NCBI GenBank assembly: GCA_958299035.1
Contig: CATQJL010000316.1
Span: forward strand, 42,210,025 to 42,274,024
From: Cylicocyclus nassatus
Taxonomy: Eukaryota > Nematoda > Chromadorea > Rhabditida > Strongylidae
DNA length: 64,000 nt
Direction of reading: 5' to 3'
Shown: piece after piece, positions 56,150 to 64,000 of the stretch
Numbering within the stretch: the first letter of the stretch is position 1
How the letters are laid out: every line of letters begins with the position of its first letter
Translations under genes and position numbers: made by a program
The notes under the pieces: generated by a model
Told to the model about the DNA's origin: nothing
Database searches by the model: none
The model's input: the letters and a program-made list of their open reading frames with translations, nothing else

Positions 56150-57680
56150 AGGTGGAAGTGGAAGCGTCCCCACCCCTAAAACGATCGCAATCGTTTTGCT
56201 TGACATGAGCTCTACTAAAAAGCGTAAATCATGTACTGAGTTGTTTCAAGAGTTTTGTTCGTTTGAATCTGATTCACCATAACTCTTTTGAGTAATGATT
56301 TCTGCGAGTTATTATATGCAATGTACAAATCTTTGACAATTCTATGCATACTCCAAAATCATTGCAGCAAAGCGATAGAAATTCTAGAAAAACGCCAAAC
56401 ATCTTCTCTCAAAGACCTAGTTTGCAAAAACCATTGATTTTGAATATGATGTAACAGAAATGCTCCATTAATGCTCATTGAGTGATCAATAGTAAGCAGA
56501 GCAAATTGTTGCCACCATCGCAATTGCGAGGAGTGTGTCTAGCTAATCTAACCCCTAACTCACGTAACGTTTTTATGAAATTCTGTAAAAAAGTCCGGGG
56601 GACCTACTTATTTCGCTCTCTCTAAGGTAGCAAAAAATGACTTTTTTCGTAATTTTTGATTTTCTTCAACTAATAACTGAAAAAAATCTTCTGCTTCCTA
56701 ACAAAAAATGTTGTGGGTGTAGTCAAGGCCCAGCACGAGGGTAACAATGGGCATCGTTGAAACAAATTCTCCCTTGCCACTATCGATTTTTACGATTTCC
56801 CAATTGATTCCGCCAGCTGCGTAGCTTGTTCGATTGGAGCGCGCAACCAAAATGTTACTGTATAGTAAACTTAGGTGCAGAGCAGATTTTTGTAAAAACT
56901 TGGGATACTTGCTTCAACAAAAATACTAAATAACTTACTTTTTGATAGAAGCCTGGTCAGTCTACACTACGCAAATCCTAAACAATCAACATCGAAAAAT
57001 CTCTTGACCCCTCCCGATTAACTAAGAGGGATACAGCTGTTCTATAAAAAGTTTTGATTTTTAGAAAATAGCACGCGGCATAAAAGACTGGATCAACACA
57101 AGATTTGCTTAGTTCGAATAAATGAAAAAAACTCCGAAATTAGCCGTTTTAAATTTTATGCATATGCATAGTTTCAGATTTCTAAGGGCAAACACCAGAT
57201 AATCTCTCTTCTCGATTCTTATATTGGTAGAGGCGAAACACCATATTGTCCTTCAACCTGCCCATCATATCCTTTTGTCAAACATGTTCGAATTTGTCTA
57301 CTTCGCTTCTAGCTGAAACATGCTCTTTACGAATTTCAGAAATTGAGACAGGTCAGGTTTTGTGTTTAGGCAGTGCTTGTTTCTGAACTCACTGTTCCTG
57401 TGGATCTGTACGCTTCATCTCAACTATGCACTTCATTCTTGATCACCGCGACTACATCAACCTTTGGATGGTGGCTTGCTTTCTTTTCAAAAAATCAGAG
57501 CAACGTATTCTACTTGCCCGACAAAAGGAAATTGCATGAAAAGATGCCGAAAAAAGAATTGTTTTTGTAAGTTTGAATTACGTCTTCTACAAGATTAGCA
57601 GCGATCACAGCTAAGCAGTCTTGAAGCAGCATACATGATCGCAAAGTCAGTATGCGAAAATCTTAGAAGGATATCATGGT
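56150..57680. other. No recognisable gene
   Basis: AT-rich. The frame running out of the piggyBac-like MITE to 56282 ends in a basic-then-acidic tail (STKKRKSCTELFQEF), but most of it is MITE sequence. Nothing else found. Confidence 0.5.
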
Positions 57681-57683
57681 CGA

Positions 57684-57875
57684 ATGAGTGCATTCTATCA
57701 GGACTGGTATTCTATCATGAAGAAATACAGGGTTTCAAAAGTGTTAGATTGTTGCAAAAGTGATGAGTGCTCTTTTTGCGACAGCCGCAGTGTGAACGTT
57801 GAAAATGTATGGAATATACTTTTTGATGAAGTAAAGCAAGTTCTGCAAGATAGTTCAATATCAAAGCAAATGTGA
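57684..57875 (+). CDS. Weak candidate ORF, 63 residues, unknown
   Basis: I do not recognise it. The frame has soluble composition with a Cys cluster (DCCKSDECSFC, residues 22-32) and an amphipathic C-terminal stretch (VWNILFDEVKQVLQ, residues 42-55). Right after the stop, another frame stays open to about 57957 (TSGGKPISKKLATPKLFPKC), so a frameshifted longer piece is possible. There is a donor-like CAGGTGGAA at about 57877. No upstream promoter, neighbouring gene or repeat-family match. Could be an exon, a pseudogene piece or chance. Confidence 0.2.
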   Translation: MSAFYQDWYSIMKKYRVSKVLDCCKSDECSFCDSRSVNVENVWNILFDEVKQVLQDSSISKQM

Positions 57876-58450
57876 CCTCAGGTGGAAAGCCAATATCGAA
57901 AAAATTAGCTACCCCAAAACTCTTTCCAAAATGTGAACCTTCTCGCTTGGTCATCATATAGCAGATACTAAATGCAGCCGTACGGTTGCTGAAATTTTTC
58001 TCGAGGATAGAAATTCATAAACAAAACTAGGCTAAAATACGGAAATGTGACTCTTTTGGGTTTTTTGTGCTAAAAATATTAATGATGACTAGAACACAAA
58101 TATTTCTATGGTTTTAATTTCAAAATTTACATATGTGAAAAAAGCGCACAAGAGATAGTGTTAGATAAATTTGGGCTTATTTCAGGCGAAAGCCGTTAAG
58201 GAAATTATAGCGAAAGCAATACATTTCTGAATGCACTTGTGACAAGCTGGTTATGTAAAATTCGTAGCATACTTGTGCTTAGATCTCAATACACCCAATG
58301 ATTTGAATTTTCGGTTCAAAGCTCATACGTATCAAGTAATGTCCGGTAGCCTTTCTGTATGAATGAGTTCTAAAGTGCATTCGATGCAACTTCTCCTTCT
58401 CTTTCTTATGGTTACATTTTCGACCGCAATCCTGTATGCTTTTTTGTTAA

Positions 58451-58846
58451 TTGCCAAAATTCTTCACCCGCCATTTTTATCTGCTTAAAGTTTGGCTATT
58501 TTTCAAAAACTTCGTTCCAAAGTTTCGGAGAGGGTTGAGTATGGATCAAATAGAGCAATTCCAGGACTTTACAAAGACATTTTTTGATTCTTCTAATCTG
58601 CTGTGTCTAGCTCAAAAAAATTATATCTTCAGAGGCCTTGATTTTCAGCAAAGTCATGAAAAACGCAACTGCAGCAAAAGCAAGAAAACTTTTGAAGTTT
58701 CTGCGAATTCAAACTTGGTTGTTATTAAACATTATCCATGCAACATAACCAAGTTTGATTTGCTTCAAAAATCAGCTTTTTGGAATTTCCGATACTTTTA
58801 CGTGGTAAACTTGTTCAAAAATCCGCGGTTTTTACTGAATAAATAA
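58451..58846 (+). CDS. Weak candidate ORF, 131 residues, unknown
   Basis: One of the longer non-transposon frames in the window. Phe, Lys and Asn rich, as expected for chance frames in AT-rich DNA. N-terminal stretch FTRHFYLLKVWLFFKNF is hydrophobic and basic; no signal peptide cleavage site, domain or repeat is visible. Ends just before the inverted-repeat element at 58860. I give it little weight. Confidence 0.15.
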   Translation: MPKFFTRHFYLLKVWLFFKNFVPKFRRGLSMDQIEQFQDFTKTFFDSSNLLCLAQKNYIFRGLDFQQSHEKRNCSKSKKTFEVSANSNLVVIKHYPCNITKFDLLQKSAFWNFRYFYVVNLFKNPRFLLNK

Positions 58847-58859
58847 TCATAACGGACTT

Positions 58860-59489
58860 AAAGGCAGTGTCCAGGCAAATCTGGACCCTTTGGTTTTTTG
58901 CATGGAAACTGATGGGGGACCACTGACTAAACCACTGCCCGAATTGCAGCGCACGGGACTCACTCACGGCAGAGAAATCGGCCTCCGAGCCCGTCGCCCC
59001 CGCGCCGTGACCGTACCACTTCAACAGCCTAAACGCACATCACGGTCTCGGAGCGAAACCATGAGGACAGGATGTAGCGCGCAAACTCGTTGCACAAATA
59101 CTGCAAATTTCCTAATTCTTCTGCTTTTCGTGAATTGCCCTTGTTTTCCTTGTTTATTGCGGCGGCTTCTCTCGGCTGCCTTTTCCGCGTTGTTCATGGT
59201 GTTTTCGTTGATTACATTTGAGATATCTTCATTTTCCGTGCTATTTCGTACCCTCCCAACGAGTTTCCGCGCTACACCCTGTCCTCATGGTTTCGCGCCG
59301 GGACCCTGATGTGCGTTTAGACTGTTGAAGTGTTACGGTCACGGCGCGGGGACGACCGATTCGGACACCGATTTCTCTGGCATGAGTGAATCCCGTGCGC
59401 TACAACTCGGGCAGTGGTTTAGTCAGTGGCTCCCCATCAGTTTCCACGCAAAAAACCAAAGGGTCCAGATTTGCCTGGACACTGCCTTT
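58860..59489. mobile_element. Inverted-repeat element, about 235-bp arms, 630 bp
   Basis: Both ends read AAAGGCAGTGTCCAGGCAAA inward, continuing CTGGACCCTTTGG and CTGACTAAACCACTGCCCGA. The arms (58860-59093 and 59257-59489) are highly similar and GC-richer than the flanks. Loop about 160 bp. A target duplication was looked for (2, 3, 4 and 8 bp) and not found. No coding content; frames in it are mirror products. Confidence 0.85.
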
Positions 59490-59499
59490 GATAAACGAG

Positions 59500-59803
59500 G
59501 TTCACGTGATCAAAAATAAGTACAATGTAGTTAGAGGTTTGCTCTACATAACAGTCACCAACGCTCTTGAAAATATCAGTATAAAAATTTTGAAAATTCA
59601 GGAAAGATTTGGCGCTACTGCTGAGGTGCTCAAAAAGCCATGGCGATAACATTACAAAGACGGGGTAGATCAGAAAAGAAATTTAGTCGTAAAAAAGAGG
59701 ATGAAAATCTGAATAGAATGGTACCTAGTTCGTCCATGGAATGGCTTTCTGTGAGTTTGGGTGAGCGATGAAAAAAACCGACAAAACTTTCGGGACAATC
59801 TAA
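59500..59803. mobile_element. Mariner-type right end, element truncated
   Basis: Ends GAAAAAAACCGACAAAACTT then TCGGGACAATCTAA, followed by TA (59804-59805), a mariner-style terminus. Inner phrases (AAAAATTTTGAAAATT, AAAGAAATTT) are shared with the MITEs at 9273 and 21445. No partner left end found; the 58860-59489 element lies where it might have been. Confidence 0.55.
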
Positions 59804-59805
59804 TA

Positions 59806-60600
59806 TATCACTGTTTGAACGTTAATATCTCCTTTTTCACAAAATCTTTTGCCAAGCTTTAAATACCATTTTAAAGAGCTGGTTTCAGCTTAGACTTGCC
59901 GTCTGGTGCGAATTGCCTAGCGTTTTAATTACTGCAGAATTATTGTGTGAAACTTAAGGGTGACCGAGACACCAAACCACATTTCGTTTCAAAATAAAAA
60001 TTAGACAATGTAAAAATTTCTACACTAAGCCAATCAAGTCGCTGTTCTCAAACGTAATACTCGCGCATTAGCGTGACGCCTTGTTTTATTATGCTAATTA
60101 TTATGGCAACCGTTTTTCGATGTTTTCCAAAAATATGCTACACCTTTAAAAAGTTTAAAATGCTTGTAAAAAGTTGTGCTGTAAAATCAACATGCAAAAA
60201 ACCCCGCTAACAAACTTATGAAATTTTCTTCAAATCTTCAGAAGCGTCATACATATGCAAAACATCCATTCACCTGTGCAATGTAATTTCGTCGGTAACG
60301 CAATAAGTGGAACAGTTGAGCCGTGATAGGTAATTTCGCTTTAGCGATTATGTTACAATTTTGATTTATTCAACGAGTTAGTCGAAAATTTACCAAAGCA
60401 TAAACCTAGACAATTACTGCGTCACTAACGGCCGCTGACACTGATTTTGGCGGTGTGCAAGTCTTCAATTTATTGCCCCTGCCCTTATTTGTTATATCCG
60501 ATAGTGCTATGCACATCATGATGAGGCAAGACAGTCTTTTTTTGAGCCACGACTCGATAGAATCACCTCACTCTGGCAAGCCCGGACATTCCTGGACGCC
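59806..60600. other. No recognisable feature
   Basis: AT-rich sequence without TIRs, RNA genes or supportable frames. Confidence 0.5.
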
Positions 60601-61060
60601 ACATTTCTTACACGCCGTAAGAGAAAACGTTACTTGCATGAAATAGGGCTACCCTCAACATTTGCGGCGTTGTATCGTATCTTCGTTATATGGCTAAAAG
60701 TGAGGTCGACCTGATCTTCGATTGTATTTCAAATAATTACTTGCTGTTGGAACGACACGGTTGTAGGAAACTCTGTAAGGTAGTAAAAACCTAAAACGAA
60801 ATCCTGCAATAATCGCAACTTCTATGCCAGGCTGATAATGATGAAAACATGCATACAAAAAATTTGAAATCAAAAGTTGAAATAAATGAGTTTTGTCGCT
60901 TTTTTGAGCGTCTATCGGGCTGCCCGCATATCGCGCAATCAGGCGCTTGTCGCATCCGCGGGCCTTGTCGAAACTAATCGGCGCGCCTTCGGGATGGGCG
61001 CGACCGTCTGTGGATGCTCACCATCATTGTCTCCGAGTAACCCAAGGTATTTGTCAAGGT
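60600..61060 (+). repeat. GC-rich repeat pair shared with 13-14.5 kb
   Basis: 60610-60680 (TTACACGCCGTAAGAGAAAA, ATAGGGCTACCCTCAACATT) matches 13170-13245. 60930-61050 (GGCGCTTGTCGCATCCGCGG, ATCGGCGCGCCTTCGGGATG) matches 14280-14445. Order and orientation agree, but the two parts are about 330 bp apart here and about 1.1 kb apart at 13 kb, where the hAT-like MITE lies between them. Confidence 0.5.
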
Positions 61061-61424
61061 CAAGCCTTACTATTTTGCGAAATCTCAATTTATTTATCAA
61101 TGCTAAATTCTATCTATATGATAAGGTCAACTCCATTTGCCTTCAAAGAGATGGTTTACAAGACTTCGGATTACAATGATTTGATGATGAATCCAAGCTT
61201 ATTAGAGAGAAACATTCAGAGACCAAAAGTTCGATTTTTTGAGGCCAAATACCAAGAAAGCGATGTTGTAATGAAATTTGTTCCATTTATTTCGTTCTTT
61301 GTTGAAAATCTGCAGCAAAAATTTTCTCGATTACTCACTATTTATTAGTCCAGTCCGAGAGTTTGTGCTGTTTCAAAAGGAAAGCGTGTTAAGTAGTGGT
61401 GGTGGCCTTTTTAGATGGGACTAG

Positions 61425-62840
61425 CTGGCTTACCCGGCTCCGCCCGGCCCTGTCAAAAACGATAAAGGTTCCATTTTTATCCCTGTACACTTTTACCTGT
61501 GCACACTTCTACATGCAATTCCCTATTCCCGCTGTGTGAGTAATCAGTATGCTCACCTACCTTCCTCACCAACTTTTATGGTGAGTCTTGCTCAAACTCG
61601 GTATGTGGTGGTTAGTCAAGCCGCTGATGACGAATTAAGTAGTCATCGCGTGGCAGCGGGTAAAAATCGTGAATCTGCCTGAAACCCTGGCAGGGAAATA
61701 CCTAAAGTGCTGTTTCAAGAAAATCGTGCTCAATCCCCAGGATAAAAAGTTTCATACGACCGTAATGCTTTCCTTATAGGACCACTGCCGCGTGCGATAC
61801 ACCCTTCTGAGCAAATCTGGAACTTCGACCCATCTACACCCACCGTAACCCAAGAAAATGCACTATCCTGCGAAATCAACATGATATTCATGTTCAGCGC
61901 GCTAAATGACCACCCTAGACGAAGTTTAAAGCAAATCTATGTTTACGACCCCATGCCATATAACCACCACATCTCTATGAAAAGGTCCCAATATGCAGAG
62001 AGAGATGATATTGTAATTAGCATGTCGAATAAGCCATATGGACCGAACTCCAGCCGAATTCATGATTTTGACTTCCTACCGTACACCTATCGTAACCACA
62101 CGAGAAGCCGTTCTGCGGAGAAAATGTGATATCTGTAATCAGCATGTAAAGGGCCGGGCATACTTTACGCGATTTCAGTCGCGACGCGATTTGGCAATTC
62201 GCCAGGAGTCTTCGGATCCAGCATTAGCAAACTACACATGCATAGTGTGTATAACTTACGTAAACTAATGAAATGCCCTATCTTCTGTACATTTATAATG
62301 TGATTACAATGAGTTATGGACAACTGACATATTGCCAAATCGCGTCGCGATTGAAATCGCTTGAAGTATGCCCGGCCCTTAAGATAACCCTTATACACGA
62401 AGTTTGAGCAAGCTCTACCACAAAAAAATTTTGGACCCGGATAGCCGAATAGCGCCAAACTAATATCGAACTCGTAATCAGCATGCTCGATTACCCCCTG
62501 TGCCAAATCCCAGCCCCGTAGCTCAAACTTTTCAAAATCGATAAAATCGATAAAAGTAATCGATATCCCTGAAAACTAATATTGTATTCGGAATTCCCAT
62601 GCTCGATTACCCCCCTGTGCCAACTCCCAGCCCCGTAGGTGAACTCTACAAAAAAATCGATAAAATCGATATCGATCGACGACGAAAAGTAGAATATGAC
62701 ACCGCCGGGGCCCGAAGTGTATGTGTGCCAAGTTTGGTCTGGATCGGTTCAGAAATGGAATTTTCTATTCGAAACATACGTACATACATACAGACATACA
62801 GACATACATACAAACAGACATTCACTTTATATATAAGATG
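61425..62840 (+). mobile_element. Retroelement-like repeat with ATCGATAAAA units, second locus
   Basis: Starts CTAGCTGGCTTACCCGGCTC and ends with GACATACAGACATACATACA then TTTATATATAAGAT, like 24116-25175. Contains two tandem units (CATGCTCGATTACCCC at 62481 and 62600) and the GGGGCCCGAAGTGTATGTGT block. The middle holds the CAGCATGTCGAATAAGCC-type repeat and a nested MITE at 62150-62379. No reverse transcriptase. Confidence 0.6.
62150..62379. mobile_element. Harbinger-like MITE, 230 bp, TAA duplication
   Basis: Inverted ends AGGGCCGGGCATACTT followed by CGCGATTTCA or AGCGATTTCA and CGCGACGCGATTTGGCAA (about 50 bp), flanked by TAA at 62147-62149 and 62380-62382. Size, TIR start and 3-bp duplication fit PIF/Harbinger-derived MITEs. 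Nested in the 61425-62840 repeat. Confidence 0.85.
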
Positions 62841-63091
62841 TATGCTACTTTGAACGGCATAAAATACTACTTCAAATCTCCCTTCCTTATCTGCAGAACT
62901 TATGGACGAAGAGTTATGAGCTCTTAGTGAGCAAAAAACTAAGTGTGCAAGCAGGACGAAAGTAGTTGTAATACTTTTTCCACCTCTTTAAACTCAGTTG
63001 TAATCATTAGAGCACTTTATTTGAAAAATACTCCTAAATAAAAAAACATATCACATTTGCTTGCGTTAATTGAGGGCTGGTAAGTTTTTAA

Positions 63092-63401
63092 CACATTGAC
63101 GACAACGTGACCCACATGGTGGGTCATGCAATGGCTGCTGCTTGGGACAATATGACCTACATGGTGGGTCATAGCCTGAATATTGTTAAAATCTCTTCTC
63201 TTTTGTTGCAAACTCATACAAAGGGTTCTGATACGCGTTGAATCTAGAAATTAATTCCATGTTCCTCGTTATCCTTTCAGAGCTGCGCTAAATATACTAT
63301 AGATAATATTTTGCGTTTTTTTAGATGAAAAATTACAAGTTGTTGGAAAAAGACTCTGTCCCAGAGGGCAGACAAGTGAAAATACACGTTGTCTTAACTT
63401 G
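63092..63401 (-). mobile_element. piggyBac-like MITE, copy 2 (310 bp)
   Basis: Flanked by TTAA at 63088-63091 and 63402-63405. The left end CACATTGACGACAACGTG equals the right end of copy 1; the right end is diverged (CAAGTTAAGACAACGTG). Same near-palindromes GACCCAC-ATG-GTGGGTC at about 63109 and a variant at 63153. Opposite orientation to 55834-56144. Confidence 0.85.
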
Positions 63402-63439
63402 TTAACAACTCATTTTATCTAAAATGCACTTTCAATTTT

Positions 63440-63600
63440 TAGCTTCAAAAAACGCTTATAGCTCTGCTCATAACTCCTCGTTCATAAAGTTCTGCAAACA
63501 AAAAAGGAAATCAGCGTTTTGTGGCCTTCAATATGGTGTACATCTCATTTAGGAAGGCCACTTCGACTAAGAAAACTTTCCTTGTAAGATCTATCCAAAA
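63440..63600 (+). repeat. Fragment of the CATAACTTC/AATCAGCG repeat family
   Basis: CTCATAACTCCTCGTTCAT, GGAAATCAGCGTTTTGTGGC, ATATGGTGTACATCTCAT and CCTTGTAAG follow the same order as the arms of 17467-17938 and the segments at 27950-28090 and 30790-30935. Non-coding; class unknown. Confidence 0.5.
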
Positions 63601-64000
63601 ATGTTTAAAGCAGTGGTAGACAACTAAACATGGTCCTATTCTTTTTTTTGGTTTCTTCCATTGCAGTAGCGTTCCTCTTCTCATCCATTAATGATCGCTC
63701 GAATAATAGTCAGAGTCTCCAACCCTTGATTTTACCTACCCTTTCTTAAGCTTTTTGTAAACTTCATTTTCAAGTTCTAGAAGAGATCACTTAGGATAAA
63801 ATAAAATGCAAGGCAAAGCAATCTTTTGGCATTGGCAAGTTTGAAATTTTTGAAATGACTTTCTGATGTTACCAAGATCCATATTTGGTAACACTCATTT
63901 GCTTTATTAGATTAGTGTTCAAGCATAAACGAGTCATGAAAGTTCTAAATTGATAAGATTTATTGGTGTTCAAAGCGTTTCTGTAATGCAGACTTTTGAA

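Noticed and set aside
56019..56282. 87-residue ORF with repeated THHV-HIV motifs
   Set aside because: The repeats are the DNA near-palindromes of the piggyBac-like MITE; the second copy gives a similar frame for the same reason.
61425..62840. Helitron as an explanation for the ATCGATAAAA elements
   Set aside because: The 3' end is a microsatellite-like tail ending TATATATAAGAT, without the CTRR end and preceding hairpin expected of Helitrons.

Overview
The window looks like a gene-poor, repeat-saturated stretch of an animal nuclear genome, most likely a nematode. It is AT-rich (judged by eye), has no long open reading frames, and has no operons or bacterial signals. Its recognisable coding relics are all from eukaryotic transposons: a Tc1/mariner-type DD37D (maT-like) transposase, a mariner DD34D-type scrap, a CR1/Jockey-type LINE and an RTE-type LINE scrap. 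The nematode call is an inference from repeat style (maT, CR1-like and RTE relics, many long inverted-repeat MITEs, poly-G runs) and is not proven. I found no host protein-coding gene, rRNA or intact tRNA that I can defend. Three short ORFs are listed only as weak candidates.

Layout. 0-5 kb: a ~580-bp TIR element (family A), a family D repeat and a mariner-type foldback element with ~370-bp arms (1608-3951). 5-10.3 kb: a 4-kb element with ~1.27-kb inverted arms (5262-9265), interrupted by a 1.27-kb mariner-like element (6528-7796), then a further ~1-kb mariner-type MITE (9273-10275). 10.3-22.4 kb: tandem repeats, two copies of an ~835-bp hAT-like MITE each with a perfect 8-bp target-site duplication (13297-14130 and 20305-21145), several long inverted repeats, an RTE scrap and a Tc1-like MITE. 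22.4-34.7 kb: a foldback cluster rich in ATCGATAAAA motifs (24116-25175), a GTGTATGGT minisatellite, a rearranged family A copy, an inverted tandem array with ~170-bp units (29440-30530) and a tRNA-derived Pol III head.

34.7-37.9 kb: a maT-like transposon that kept its 26-bp TIRs and TA duplication but was hit by two other elements, a Harbinger-like MITE with a TTA duplication and a family A copy with a TG duplication. 38-45 kb: more MITEs, including two adjacent mariner-type ones. 45-49 kb: a CR1-like LINE on the minus strand whose reverse transcriptase has lost catalytic aspartates. 49-54.5 kb: mostly featureless. 54.5-56.2 kb: an abrupt GC-rich block resembling a solo LTR with a minus-strand TATA box and splice donor, then a piggyBac-like MITE in TTAA. 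56-64 kb: sparse, with a 630-bp inverted-repeat element, a second locus of the ATCGATAAAA element carrying a nested TAA-flanked MITE, and a second piggyBac-like MITE.

How it fits together: this is a transposon graveyard. At least three nested insertions can be ordered in time, and target-site duplications point to five cut-and-paste groups (TA Tc1/mariner including maT, 2-bp family A, 3-bp Harbinger-like, 4-bp TTAA piggyBac-like, 8-bp hAT-like). No intact transposase or reverse transcriptase is present, so any surviving mobility would depend on proteins encoded elsewhere. Repeat boundaries, arm lengths and similarities were judged by eye.
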